Of a DNA stretch of 64,000 nt, positions 48,803-57,624 are shown one piece after another. Below the pieces are notes generated by a model. The model worked only from the letters and a program-made list of their open reading frames with translations, was not told the origin of the DNA and made no database searches. Source of the DNA: Mycolicibacterium xanthum. GTDB lineage: Bacteria > Actinomycetota > Actinomycetes > Mycobacteriales > Mycobacteriaceae. Location: positions 248,001-312,000 of the forward strand of contig NZ_JAIFZS010000001.1 in assembly GCF_019710635.1 (NCBI RefSeq), read 5' to 3'. How positions within the stretch are numbered: position 1 is the first letter of the stretch; each line of letters opens with the position of its first letter. The position numbers and the translations under genes are program-made.

Positions 48803-49743
48803 ATCTTGCCGTCGGGGAACATGGTGCGCACCGCCTGGGTGATCGTCGCGCGCGCGGTGTCGGCATCGGTGGCCTGCATCGACCCGATCACCATCACGTA
48901 GCGGCGGTCCGGTCCGATCACGCCGGTGGAGAGGTGCATCCAGTCGGCGCCGACGCAGCACATCCAGCCCTGCTTGACCGCGACGGGATCCCCTGGCAAC
49001 CCCTCGGGGATGCCGAAGCGCTGCGGATAGACACCCCCGGGCACCATCCCGTCGGGCGCCATCGGCGTCGAGTGGGCCAGGTCGTTCAGGATGATGCCGG
49101 CCTGCTGCCGCGGCAGCCCGCCGGTGCCGGCGAGCAGCATGTCGTAGTAGCGCACCAGGTCGGTTGCCGTGCTGGTGGTGTTGAACCACCGCCCGTTGCC
49201 CGGGGGTCGGGTCTGTCCGAGCCCGTAGCGGGCCACCACGCGGTCGATGATTGCGCTGCCGCCGCTGCGGTTCCAGAACACCTCGGCGGCGCTGTCGTCC
49301 GAGGAGCGCAGCATCACGTCGAACATCTCGCGGTCGTCCGGGGACAACGTGGTCTCGCCGTTGGCGACCTGCAGCAGCAGATCGTCGGCGATGAACAGCT
49401 TGACCACCGACGCGATCGCGATGGACATCCCGTTGCCGTTGGTCACCAGTTCGCCGGTGTTGCGGTCGAGCACCGCGGTGGTGATCTCGGCTCCCGCGTC
49501 GGCCGCCTCCGCGGTGGCCCGCTGCTCGCGGTCGGCCAGCCCGGAGAAGGTGGCGGCCGGCTGGTCGGGCGGGGCCTCCGGGAGCGGGGCCATCGTGCCC
49601 AGCGGGGCGACCACGGTCAGCTGAGGGCCCGACGGCGCCGGAGGGGGGCTGCCGTACACGGTCGCCTCGCAGCCGGCCAGGCATGCGACGACGCCGACCA
49701 GGGCCGCGGTGGTCCCGGCCAGCCGCACGGGCCGTTGCCTCAC
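48799..49743 (-). CDS. lppW: Lipoprotein with serine-hydrolase-like domain (LppW)
   Basis: This is a 314-residue lipoprotein; the signal peptide ends in a lipobox LAGC. The mature part resembles beta-lactamase/PBP-like proteins ([55 protein letters not shown]). It has SVVK in place of the SxxK serine-lysine motif. It matches M. tuberculosis LppW (Rv2905) between trmD and rplS. It starts with GTG after GGAGGA. Whether it is catalytic is uncertain. Confidence 0.88.
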   Translation of the reverse strand: MRQRPVRLAGTTAALVGVVACLAGCEATVYGSPPPAPSGPQLTVVAPLGTMAPLPEAPPDQPAATFSGLADREQRATAEAADAGAEITTAVLDRNTGELVTNGNGMSIAIASVVKLFIADDLLLQVANGETTLSPDDREMFDVMLRSSDDSAAEVFWNRSGGSAIIDRVVARYGLGQTRPPGNGRWFNTTSTATDLVRYYDMLLAGTGGLPRQQAGIILNDLAHSTPMAPDGMVPGGVYPQRFGIPEGLPGDPVAVKQGWMCCVGADWMHLSTGVIGPDRRYVMVIGSMQATDADTARATITQAVRTMFPDGKI

Positions 49744-49875
49744 ATGTCCTCCAGAAGTGCTGGGGCCGCTGGTGCCCGCGAGCTATAGGGTAGCGGCTGA
49801 ATACCCCCGATGCGCTGGGCTTACGACGTGGCCGTGGCCACCTTGCGGGGTCCGTCCCGCCACCGCCGACGGCGG

Positions 49876-49910
49876 ATTTCGGGGATCCGGCCTCCATCTG
49901 GCACAATTGG
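49876..49910 (+). promoter_or_regulatory. Promoter-like module upstream of rplS, shared with rpsP
   Basis: ATTTC (49876-49880) and TCTGGCACAATTGG (49897-49910) repeat the rpsP module at identical spacing. It predicts a transcript start around 49913-49918 and an rplS leader of about 150 bases. Confidence 0.65.
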
Positions 49911-50067
49911 GCAGTTGTCTGTGCACGGCCGGGACGACACCGCAACGGCGTCGACGCCGTCGCTGTCGCTCCGCTGCACGACGCGCCCCAGACGCCCGAA
50001 ACACCATCGGCACCCCACGCGCCCCCGGCGCGTGCCCGGAGCCGCCAACACCAAGGAAGTGTCACCG
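49911..50067 (+). promoter_or_regulatory. rplS leader with two stem-forming elements
   Basis: The 323-base gap between lppW and rplS has no coding sequence I can support. Downstream of the promoter-like module it holds a perfect 16-bp palindrome at 49945-49960 and a GC stem (CACGCGCC / GGCGCGTG with a CCC loop) at 50016-50034. AAGGAAG follows before the start. A leader controlling L19 synthesis is plausible but not proven. Confidence 0.45.
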
Positions 50068-50409
50068 ATGAACACGCTGGATTTCGTCGATCAGACTTCG
50101 CTGCGCGACGATGTCCCGGACTTCGGCCCCGGCGACACCGTCAACGTCCACGTGAAGGTCATCGAGGGCTCCAAGGAGCGCATCCAGGTCTTCAAGGGCG
50201 CGGTGATCCGTCGTCAGGGCGGTGGGGTCCGCGAGACCTTCACCGTGCGCAAGGAGAGCTACGGCGTCGGCGTCGAGCGCACCTTCCCGGTGCATTCGCC
50301 CAACATCGACCACATCGACGTCGTCACCCGCGGCGATGTGCGTCGCGCGAAGCTCTACTACCTGCGCGAGCTGCGCGGCAAGAAGGCCAAGATCAAGGAA
50401 AAGCGCTGA
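50068..50409 (+). CDS. rplS: 50S ribosomal protein L19
   Basis: This 113-residue L19 sits at the 30S-50S interface. The family pattern is complete: [55 protein letters not shown] ([18 protein letters not shown]) and [20 protein letters not shown]. The ATG at 50068 follows AAGGAAG. lepB and rnhB follow, as in M. tuberculosis. Confidence 0.97.
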   Translation: MNTLDFVDQTSLRDDVPDFGPGDTVNVHVKVIEGSKERIQVFKGAVIRRQGGGVRETFTVRKESYGVGVERTFPVHSPNIDHIDVVTRGDVRRAKLYYLRELRGKKAKIKEKR

Positions 50410-50458
50410 GCTCACCGGGTGGGCCGGTCCCGACGGCGCGCTCGTTACGCTGAACCCC

Positions 50459-51307
50459 GTGACCGGAACTTCCGAACCCGACGACTCGTCCGCCGAGCGC
50501 ACGCTCGAGAGCCCCGATCCAGCGACCCCCGAAGCCGCCGACGCCGACCAGGAGTCGGGCACCGACGGCAAGACCAAGAAGAAGCGCGGAGCCGTCCGCG
50601 AGTTCGTCATCCTGGTCAGCATCGCGCTGGTGCTCTACTACGTGATGCTGACGTTCATCGCGCGGCCCTACCTGATTCCATCGGAATCGATGGAGCCCAC
50701 GCTGCACGGCTGCACCGGCTGCGTGGGGGACCGGATCATGGTCGACAAGCTGACCTACGACTTCTCGTCGCCGAAGCCCGGTGACGTCGTCGTGTTCAAG
50801 GGACCGCCGAACTGGAGCATCGGCTACAAGTCGATCCGGTCGGACAACACCGCGGTGCGCTATCTGCAGAACGCGCTGTCGTTCATCGGGTTCGTGCCGC
50901 CCGACGAGAACGATCTGGTCAAGCGGGTCATCGCGGTCGGGGGTCAGACCGTGGAATGTCGCGCCGACACCGGGCTCACCGTCAACGGCAGACGACTCGA
51001 CGAGCCGTACCTGGACCCCGCGACGATGAACGCCGACCCGGCGGTCTATCCGTGTCTGGGCAACGAGTTCGGCCCGGTCACGGTGCCCGAGGGCCGGCTG
51101 TGGGTGATGGGTGACAACCGCACCCACTCGGCGGATTCGCGCGTCCACTGCACCAATCTGCCCGAAGACGCGCAGCGCGGCCTGATGTGCACCGGTGACC
51201 CGATGGCGGGCACGATTCCGGTGGAGAATGTCATCGGCAAGGCCCGGTTCATTGCGTGGCCGCCTTCTCGGTGGGGTGGCGTGAACTCGGTGAACCCGCA
51301 GACCTGA
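50459..51307 (+). CDS. lepB: Signal peptidase I (LepB)
   Basis: This 282-residue membrane protease removes signal peptides. An acidic and Lys-rich N-terminus (about 55 residues) precedes one membrane segment (FVILVSIALVLYYVMLTFIA). The catalytic Ser lies in IPSESMEPTL (about residue 78) and the Lys in DLVKRVIAVGG (about residue 154); the GDNR box (WVMGDNRTHSADSR) is intact. It starts with GTG. A CTGCTGCVGD insertion with two cysteines follows the catalytic Ser (GCTGCVGD), as seen in actinobacterial forms. Confidence 0.95.
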   Translation: MTGTSEPDDSSAERTLESPDPATPEAADADQESGTDGKTKKKRGAVREFVILVSIALVLYYVMLTFIARPYLIPSESMEPTLHGCTGCVGDRIMVDKLTYDFSSPKPGDVVVFKGPPNWSIGYKSIRSDNTAVRYLQNALSFIGFVPPDENDLVKRVIAVGGQTVECRADTGLTVNGRRLDEPYLDPATMNADPAVYPCLGNEFGPVTVPEGRLWVMGDNRTHSADSRVHCTNLPEDAQRGLMCTGDPMAGTIPVENVIGKARFIAWPPSRWGGVNSVNPQT

Positions 51308-51322
51308 CAGGAGACCCGACAC

Positions 51323-52114
51323 GTGCCCTCTGCGTGGCCCCCGAGAGCGGTTATCCGCAGATCCTCGGGCCTGCGCACCCTCGAATCCGCTCTCTACCGC
51401 GCCGGACTCGGCCCGGTCGCCGGCGTCGACGAGGTGGGTCGCGGTGCCTGCGCCGGCCCGTTGGTGGTCGCGGCATGCGTGCTGGGTCCCAACCGGATGG
51501 ACAGCCTGGCCGCGCTCGACGACTCCAAGCGGCTCACCGAGGGCGAGCGTGCGCGACTGTTTCCGTTGATCAGGCGTTATGCGCTGGCCTACCACGTGGT
51601 ATTCATCCCCTCGGAGGAAGTGGACCGCCGGGGGGTGCACGTGGCGAACATCGAGGGCATGCGGCGAGCGGTGGCCGGGCTGACGATCCGGCCCGGGTAC
51701 GTGCTCTCCGACGGCTTCCGGGTGCCGGGGCTGCCGACGGCGTCGCTGCCGGTGGTCGGCGGGGATGCCGCGGCGGCCTGTATCGCGGCGGCCAGCGTGT
51801 TGGCCAAGGTCAGCCGGGACCGCCTGATGGTGGCCATGGACGACGAACACCCCGGGTACGGCTTCGCCGAGCACAAGGGGTACAGCACCCCCGCGCACGG
51901 CGCGGCCCTGGCCCGCCTCGGGCCGTCGCGCCAGCATCGGTATTCGTTCATCAACGTGCGGCGCCTGGTCACCGGGGACGGACCTGATGCATCGAATACC
52001 GCGAACCGGGAACCCGGAGAGCATGCCGAACCGGGGTGCGAGAAGATGAGCTCCATGAATCGGGTGGATTCCGACCTCGATCCCGACGTCTATGAAGGAC
52101 AGCTGAGCCGATGA
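51323..52114 (+). CDS. rnhB: Ribonuclease HII (RnhB)
   Basis: This 263-residue enzyme removes RNA from RNA-DNA hybrids, including single ribonucleotides. The catalytic motif [18 protein letters not shown] carries the Asp/Glu pair, and further acids are in LDDSKRLT and SDGF. It starts with GTG. The C-terminal 45 residues beyond the catalytic domain are hydrophilic and without motif. The last 4 bases overlap the next gene. Confidence 0.94.
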   Translation: MPSAWPPRAVIRRSSGLRTLESALYRAGLGPVAGVDEVGRGACAGPLVVAACVLGPNRMDSLAALDDSKRLTEGERARLFPLIRRYALAYHVVFIPSEEVDRRGVHVANIEGMRRAVAGLTIRPGYVLSDGFRVPGLPTASLPVVGGDAAAACIAAASVLAKVSRDRLMVAMDDEHPGYGFAEHKGYSTPAHGAALARLGPSRQHRYSFINVRRLVTGDGPDASNTANREPGEHAEPGCEKMSSMNRVDSDLDPDVYEGQLSR

Positions 52115-52416
52115 GTGCCGAAGATCTCGAGAAGTACGAAACCGAGATGGAGCTCTCGCTCTACCGCGAGTACAAGGACATCGTCGGGCAGTTCAGCTAC
52201 GTCGTGGAGACGGAGCGGCGGTTCTACCTGGCCAACAGCGTGGAGATGGTGCCGCGCAACTCCGAGGGCGAGGTCTACTTCGAACTGCGCCTCGGCGACG
52301 CCTGGGTGTGGGACATGTACCGGCCGGCCCGCTTCGTCAAGCAGGTCCGGGTGATCACGTTCAAGGACGTCAACATCGAAGAGGTCGAGAAGCCCGAGCT
52401 GCGCCTGCCGGAGTAG
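52111..52416 (+). CDS. DUF2469 family protein (Rv2901c-like)
   Basis: This 101-residue acidic protein begins [42 protein letters not shown] and is highly conserved in actinobacteria at this position after rnhB. It overlaps rnhB by 4 bases (ATGA). The function is not established. The conserved linkage suggests a nucleic-acid-related housekeeping role, which is only an inference. It marks the end of the conserved block. Confidence 0.92.
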   Translation: MSAEDLEKYETEMELSLYREYKDIVGQFSYVVETERRFYLANSVEMVPRNSEGEVYFELRLGDAWVWDMYRPARFVKQVRVITFKDVNIEEVEKPELRLPE

Positions 52417-52428
52417 CGTGGGGCCACG

Positions 52429-53769
52429 TCAGGGCTGACGGACCGCGATGCCCCTCAGCAGGGTGTCGCGGACGAGGATCAGCGAATCGCGGGTGCCGAT
52501 CTCGTCGAGGATGTTCTCCGGGATCCACTGTTCACCGATGACACACCGGGCCAGCATGTCGGTGGTGCGGCTCAGCGCGCGGATCTCGCCGGACCGGATT
52601 CCCTCGGACAGTATCGATTTCATCTGCCGGACCCGGGTGGCGAACGACCAGGTGGGGCTGGGGGTGTCCGGTGGCGACTGACGTAGCCACGCCAGTTGGA
52701 TGCGGAACTCGTCGGGAAACGCGTCGAGCGCGTTGATGTTGAGCCAACTGAGCGCGTCGAGCTTTTCCAGCGTCGTGGAATCCGAGCGCACGATTTCCGC
52801 CCACGCTCCGCCCACCTTGTGACTGAACTCGAGCATGATCGACATCAACAACTCGTCCTTGGAGCCGATGATGCGGTAGACGGTCCCCGTCCCGAGGCCG
52901 GCCGCCGACGCGATGTCGCGGATCGTCGTCATCTCGTAGCCGCGGCGGCCGAACTCGGCTCGCGCCACCGCACGCACGTGTGCCGCCTTGAGGTCCTGGT
53001 CGTCCTCGTGGTCGACCCAGCTCTGGATCACCCGCTCGGCGGCCGCGAACGCCTCGGAGCGGTCGAGAACACCGTCCAGCGGGACCTGCTGCGCCAGGCC
53101 GTGAAGGACGAGGCGGCACTTGAGATCGGCCATCTCGTCGGTCGACGCCTTGTGGCGGATGACGTCGAGGCCGACGTGCAGCATGCTCTGGCAGAGGCGG
53201 TCGGCCAACGTGGGCAGGTCCAGGTCGGGCCGGATCGAGCCGCGCCACCGCCCGGCCCTCAGCGTCTGCAGCATCGCGGCCTGGATCTTGGTCGGCGGGC
53301 GCCTGGTCAGCTCGACAAGCTCCGGGTCGGTGCTCGGGCCTTCGTAGAAGGACATCTGCAGAGCCGCCCGGTGCTCGACCGCACAGCGGGCGATGTCGCG
53401 GCCGAGATCGTTGATCTGCTCCTCGACCGAACGCGCATCGGGCTCGTCGAGTCGCGCCAGGGCGACGTCACCGATGCGGTCCAGGTCTGCGTGATACCGC
53501 CGGATGAGTTCGACGAGTATTGCTTCCTTGGAGTCGAAGTGGTGGTAGAGGCTGCCGGCGAGGATGCCCGCGGCATCGGCGATCTGCTGTAGTGAGGTTC
53601 GCAGGCCCGATGTGGCGATGACCGTGTTCGCCGTCTTGAGGATCTCGGTGCGACGCGTCGCGTCGGCCGGGGAGGAATCGGGCACGGCGGCAAGTCCGGC
53701 GGGTCGCCGGCGATTCTTCGAACCCGGTCGGGAGCGCCGATCGGCGGCGCCGGCGTCGGACATGCTCAC
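52429..53769 (-). CDS. Double TetR-family regulator (two TetR units in one chain)
   Basis: This is a 446-residue protein with two complete TetR units. The first has its helix-turn-helix at about residues 55-85 (TSLQQIADAAGILAGSLYHHFDSKEAIL). The second is at about 275-305 (TTIRDIASAAGLGTGTVYRIIGSKDELL). Each is followed by a ligand-binding-sized helical domain, so the chain could act as a built-in dimer. TetR proteins are normally about 200 residues. It lies beside the SDR/VWA/MoxR/P450 genes and is the only regulator in view there. The two halves are not identical, so they may bind different ligands. Confidence 0.9.
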   Translation of the reverse strand: MSMSDAGAADRRSRPGSKNRRRPAGLAAVPDSSPADATRRTEILKTANTVIATSGLRTSLQQIADAAGILAGSLYHHFDSKEAILVELIRRYHADLDRIGDVALARLDEPDARSVEEQINDLGRDIARCAVEHRAALQMSFYEGPSTDPELVELTRRPPTKIQAAMLQTLRAGRWRGSIRPDLDLPTLADRLCQSMLHVGLDVIRHKASTDEMADLKCRLVLHGLAQQVPLDGVLDRSEAFAAAERVIQSWVDHEDDQDLKAAHVRAVARAEFGRRGYEMTTIRDIASAAGLGTGTVYRIIGSKDELLMSIMLEFSHKVGGAWAEIVRSDSTTLEKLDALSWLNINALDAFPDEFRIQLAWLRQSPPDTPSPTWSFATRVRQMKSILSEGIRSGEIRALSRTTDMLARCVIGEQWIPENILDEIGTRDSLILVRDTLLRGIAVRQP

Positions 53770-53830
53770 CGGCAGATCCTATCTGTGCGTGGCGGTTGCG
53801 CAGGGACGCCGAGAACGGCGGGTGAAGTGG

Positions 53831-54814
53831 TCATCGGCCTCGGTCCCCGGCCGCATCCGGGAACGCGACGTCGGCGTTGCCCGGCATCGCACTGATGCCA
53901 CGGCGATCGCAGACCTCGAGGACCTCGTCGACGATCGACTCGGGCACGGTGAAGCCGTCGGTCGCCGACATCTGCTCCAGGTGGTCGGAAATGTCCTCGG
54001 CGGTGGGTTCGGCGTCGGCACCGGCGAGCCATCCCGGGCCCAGGCCCATGAAGACCCGAGCGTACCGGCCGGCGCAGGCCGAATAGTTGCGGTGGGAGAA
54101 CCGGCACTCGGCGCTCGCCAGGAACACCACGAGGGGAACAACGAGTTCGGGACGGATCGCGCGCAGGAAGCCGGACTCGGCCAGGAACCGCTCGTCGCCG
54201 ACGGTCTCGGTCACCATCCGCGAGATGCCGGTCGGCAGAACGGTGTTCGACCTGATGCCGTACCGCGCACCCTCGATGGAGATGACGTTGGACAGGCCGA
54301 CCAGACCTGTCTTGGCCGCGGCGTAGTGAGCCTCGGCGGGCTGGCCGAAGTTACCCGCCGACGACGAGATGAAGACGAATCGCCTGTAGCGCTGGGTGGC
54401 CATCACCCGAAACGCCGGCTGGCTCAGGTAGAAGCCGCCGTCGAGGTGCACCGACAGCATGCGGCGCCACTGCTCGGGGGTCAGTCGGTCGAACGGGACG
54501 CTGTTGAAGATTCCGGCGTTGCTGATCACGGCATCGAGCCGACCGAAGGCCTCGACGGCGGTGTCGACGATCGCCTGGCCACCCTCGGGGCTGTCCACCG
54601 AATCGTGAGAGGCGACGGCCCGACCATCGGCCGCGGCGATCTCCTCGACGACGCGGTCTGCCACCGCCGGATCGGATCCTGCTCCGTGCATCGTGCCGCC
54701 GAGGTCGGTCACGACGACCGATGCGCCACGGCGCGCCAATTCCATCGCGTAGAGCCTGCCGAGTCCCCGGCCCGCGCCGGTGACGATGACGGCCTGGCCG
54801 TGGAAATCGATCAT
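53831..54814 (-). CDS. Short-chain dehydrogenase, hydroxyacyl-CoA-dehydrogenase-like
   Basis: This is a 327-residue SDR. The NAD-binding motif is TGAGRGLG, followed by the long loop VVTDLGGTMHGAGSD typical of the multifunctional-enzyme-2/17beta-HSD4 type. The catalytic motifs are ISNAGIF, ISSSAGNFG and YAAAK. The C-terminal 60 residues beyond the SDR core are unassigned. The ATG at 54814 is used; the open frame extends to 54850. It diverges from the VWA gene across about 150 bases holding a shared motif. A 3-hydroxyacyl-CoA or other alcohol substrate is plausible. Confidence 0.88.
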   Translation of the reverse strand: MIDFHGQAVIVTGAGRGLGRLYAMELARRGASVVVTDLGGTMHGAGSDPAVADRVVEEIAAADGRAVASHDSVDSPEGGQAIVDTAVEAFGRLDAVISNAGIFNSVPFDRLTPEQWRRMLSVHLDGGFYLSQPAFRVMATQRYRRFVFISSSAGNFGQPAEAHYAAAKTGLVGLSNVISIEGARYGIRSNTVLPTGISRMVTETVGDERFLAESGFLRAIRPELVVPLVVFLASAECRFSHRNYSACAGRYARVFMGLGPGWLAGADAEPTAEDISDHLEQMSATDGFTVPESIVDEVLEVCDRRGISAMPGNADVAFPDAAGDRGR

Positions 54815-54914
54815 GATGCAACGCTCCGCACGAGTTCCCCGCCGACGCAACGGAGATGGCCGACCGGGACACCGCTCTGGCTGATTGACTGCGACTCCAG
54901 CGGACTCTACGGTG

Positions 54915-54928
54915 GAACAGATATTTGG
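54915..54928 (+). promoter_or_regulatory. Shared 14-bp motif, copy upstream of the VWA gene
   Basis: GAACAGATATTTGG lies 49 bases before the VWA gene start. It is matched at 12 of 14 positions by GAACAAATATTAGG upstream of the binding-protein gene (57567). Either a common promoter element or an operator for the double TetR is possible. Confidence 0.5.
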
Positions 54929-54963
54929 TCAAGAATCCCGCGGGTGTGGCGGGTGGAGGTCGA

Positions 54964-56688
54964 GTGGACGACGATTCCGACACCGGCGGGCTGGCGCCGC
55001 TCGCGCTGCTGGCCTCCGCGCTGGCCGGCCACCCGGTGGCGGTGTCGCCGACCGAACCGGGCGATCCGTCATGGACCGACGGGCAGACGATCTTTCTCGA
55101 TCCCGGCGCGGCCCACCCGGCCAATTTGCAGTCGGTGGCCATCCACGCCTCGATGATCTGCGCCGGCAGCCTCGACGCGCAGATCATGGGTTCGATTGTG
55201 CGCCAGAAGCATCTGGCCCGGCGCTATCTCGTCGTCGAAGGTCATCGGGCCCTTGTCGCCAACGCTGCGATGTTGCCGCCGAGCCTGACCGGGATGGCCG
55301 ACCCCGGCGTGGCCGCGCTGAGCGGATCGGCCGCGCAGTCATTGTGGATCGCACGCAACCGCGTCGACCTGGCCGAGCCGCCGGCCGGCTTCGGCGTGCT
55401 GCGACCCAGGAAGGTGCTCGCCGCAAGCGCTGCCGCAGCGAAGACAGACGAGCACCAGGTGGCCGGGCACGTGCCACGACGGCAGAATCGGCACCGGCTC
55501 GAGGAACTCGGTGACGACGCCGTCGACGACTCCGACGACCCGGACCTGTTCAGCAGCCCGGTCGGAGGCGGGGGTTTCATCGGCAAGTGGCTGAGCAGAC
55601 TCCTGTCGCATGCCAGGGTCGGTGGTGGCCGGCGTGGAGGTCCCCCGGGCGCGGACACCCCGACCCACCGGACGAACTCGGCGAACCGCGGGGCGTACGC
55701 GGTCGCGTCCCTCGCAGCTGTGTCCGCCGGCGAGCCCGCCGACGTGACGACCGACGGACTGCGCTATCCCGAATGGGATTTCGGCCGTGGCAGGTACAAG
55801 CCCGATTGGTGCACCGTGCGGGAAGTCCCGCCACGAATCAAGGCATCGGCCACACCGCGCATCGACGGAGCCGTGGCCGTCCGGCGCCCGCTGGCGCGTC
55901 TCGGTATGGGCCTGCACCGTCGACATCGGCAGCCGCAGGGGGACGACATCGACGTCGATGCCGCCGTCGAGGCGCGGGTGGACGTGCGGGCCGGATCGGC
56001 GCCGGGGGAGGCGGTCTATCTCGACAGTCTGCGCCGGCAGCGGGACCTGTCGGTGCTCCTCCTACTCGACGTTTCGGGATCGGCCTCGGAGCCGGGGACC
56101 GCGGGCCGCACGGTCCATCAGCAACAGCGCGCTGCGGCGGCCCATCTGACGGTTGCGTTGCACGATCTCGGTGACCGTGTGTCGCTGTACGCGTACTACT
56201 CGCAGGGGCGCACTGATGTCAGCATGATCCCGGTCAAGACGTTCGACGAGCACCTCGACAGCCGGGTCATCCGGCGACTGAACAGCTTGGAGCCCGGTGC
56301 GTACTCGCGGCTCGGTGCGGCGATCCGGCACGGGTCTGCGGTGCTGGAGCGCCGCGGTGGCACATCGCGACGCCTGCTCGTCGTTCTCTCCGACGGTCTG
56401 GCATATGACCACGGCTATGAGCGCGGGTACGGCGCCGCCGATGCGCGCCGCGCCCTGTCGGAGGCTCGTCGGCGCGGCGTCGGGTGTGTCTGCCTGACCA
56501 TCGGCGCCGGCACCGACACCGATGCCCTGCGCCGGGTGTTCGGCAGTGCCGCGCACGCCACGCTGGCCGCGCCCGATCAGCTCGCAGAGGTGATCGGGCC
56601 GATGTTCCGGTCAGCGTTACGGGCATGCGAGGTGCGTCGCCGTACCTCCCCGGCCACAAACGATTCCGGTGGGCGAAAGGTGTGCTGA
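54964..56688 (+). CDS. VWA-domain protein, NorD/CobT-like partner of MoxR ATPase
   Basis: This 574-residue protein has a C-terminal von Willebrand A domain (about residues 370-560) with the metal-site pattern DVSGSASEP and a later SDG (LLVVLSDGLAYD). It resembles NorD-type proteins encoded next to NorQ/MoxR ATPases, which help activate or insert cofactors in target enzymes. The middle (about 150-330) is hydrophilic and poorly conserved. GTG 54964 has GGAGG upstream and is preferred to TTG 54925. Its stop overlaps the MoxR start as TGATG. The target enzyme is unknown; a product of this cluster is most likely. Confidence 0.86.
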   Translation: MDDDSDTGGLAPLALLASALAGHPVAVSPTEPGDPSWTDGQTIFLDPGAAHPANLQSVAIHASMICAGSLDAQIMGSIVRQKHLARRYLVVEGHRALVANAAMLPPSLTGMADPGVAALSGSAAQSLWIARNRVDLAEPPAGFGVLRPRKVLAASAAAAKTDEHQVAGHVPRRQNRHRLEELGDDAVDDSDDPDLFSSPVGGGGFIGKWLSRLLSHARVGGGRRGGPPGADTPTHRTNSANRGAYAVASLAAVSAGEPADVTTDGLRYPEWDFGRGRYKPDWCTVREVPPRIKASATPRIDGAVAVRRPLARLGMGLHRRHRQPQGDDIDVDAAVEARVDVRAGSAPGEAVYLDSLRRQRDLSVLLLLDVSGSASEPGTAGRTVHQQQRAAAAHLTVALHDLGDRVSLYAYYSQGRTDVSMIPVKTFDEHLDSRVIRRLNSLEPGAYSRLGAAIRHGSAVLERRGGTSRRLLVVLSDGLAYDHGYERGYGAADARRALSEARRRGVGCVCLTIGAGTDTDALRRVFGSAAHATLAAPDQLAEVIGPMFRSALRACEVRRRTSPATNDSGGRKVC

Positions 56689-57539
56689 TGACGGACCGCT
56701 CGGACCTGGTCGATCGCACCGGCGCCGATGCGCAGGCAAGAACCGGCCGCCCGTACTACGCGGCGGTCGGCAACGAGGAAGCGGTGTTCAAGGCCGCCCA
56801 CCGGCAGGGCCTGTCGCTGCTGCTCAAGGGCCCCACGGGTTGTGGCAAGACCCGCTTCGTCGAGGCGATGGCGCACGACCTCGGCCGCCCCCTGATCACG
56901 GTCGCCTGCCACGACGATCTCACCACCGCGGATCTGGTGGGCCGCTACCTGCTGCGCGGTGATGAGACGGTCTGGGTGGACGGACCTCTGACGCGGGCGG
57001 TGCGGGAGGGGGCGATCTGCTATCTCGACGAGGTGGTCGAAGCACGCCAGGACACCACCGTCGTGCTGCATCCGCTCGCCGATCACCGCAGGCAGCTTCC
57101 GATCGAGCGACTCGGCGTCACACTCGATGCCGCAACGGGGTTCGGCCTGGTGGTGTCCTACAACCCGGGCTACCAGAGTGTGCTCAAGGACCTCAAGGAC
57201 TCCACACGCCAGCGCATGGTCGCCATCGAGTTCGGCTTTCCGGCACCGGACGTGGAGGTGCGGATCGTCGGCCACGAAGCGGGTGTCGACGAATCGGTCG
57301 CCGCGGCACTCGTGAGATTCGGCCAGGCGATCCGGCGCCTGGAGGCGGGCGGTTTGCGGGAAGTCGCCTCGACACGGGTGCTGATCGCCGCCGGACGCCT
57401 GATCGCAGAGGGCCTGACCCCGGTCGCGGCCGCCACCGCGGCGATCGCGGGACCACTCACCGACGACACGGTGGTGGGTCGGGGCCTGCGGGAGATGGTG
57501 GAGGTGTATCTCGGCGACGAAGTGCCGGTAGGTGATTGA
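56688..57539 (+). CDS. MoxR-family AAA+ ATPase, NorQ/CbbQ type
   Basis: This 283-residue AAA+ ATPase has Walker A LLKGPTGCGKTRFVE, Walker B AICYLDEVVEARQD and the sensor region VVSYNPGYQSVLKDLKDSTRQRMVAIEF. That string is typical of NorQ/CbbQ proteins, which remodel metalloenzymes with a VWA partner. It shares one base with the end of the VWA gene, so the two should be made in fixed proportion. There is no nitric oxide reductase or RuBisCO gene in the window, which leaves the P450s and dehydrogenases of this cluster as candidate clients. Confidence 0.9.
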   Translation: MTDRSDLVDRTGADAQARTGRPYYAAVGNEEAVFKAAHRQGLSLLLKGPTGCGKTRFVEAMAHDLGRPLITVACHDDLTTADLVGRYLLRGDETVWVDGPLTRAVREGAICYLDEVVEARQDTTVVLHPLADHRRQLPIERLGVTLDAATGFGLVVSYNPGYQSVLKDLKDSTRQRMVAIEFGFPAPDVEVRIVGHEAGVDESVAAALVRFGQAIRRLEAGGLREVASTRVLIAAGRLIAEGLTPVAAATAAIAGPLTDDTVVGRGLREMVEVYLGDEVPVGD

Positions 57540-57566
57540 CGCTGCCCGGACGCGCCGCTATCGTCT

Positions 57567-57580
57567 GAACAAATATTAGG
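57567..57580 (+). promoter_or_regulatory. Shared 14-bp motif, copy upstream of the binding-protein gene
   Basis: GAACAAATATTAGG lies 58 bases before the ATG of the substrate-binding-protein gene, in the only sizeable gap (85 bases) between the MoxR gene and the rest of the cluster. It suggests a separate promoter here, controlled together with the VWA gene. Confidence 0.5.
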
Positions 57581-57624
57581 TTTGCTCCGCCAGGGATCCT
57601 CTCACCTGGTTCGATGGAGGTCAG

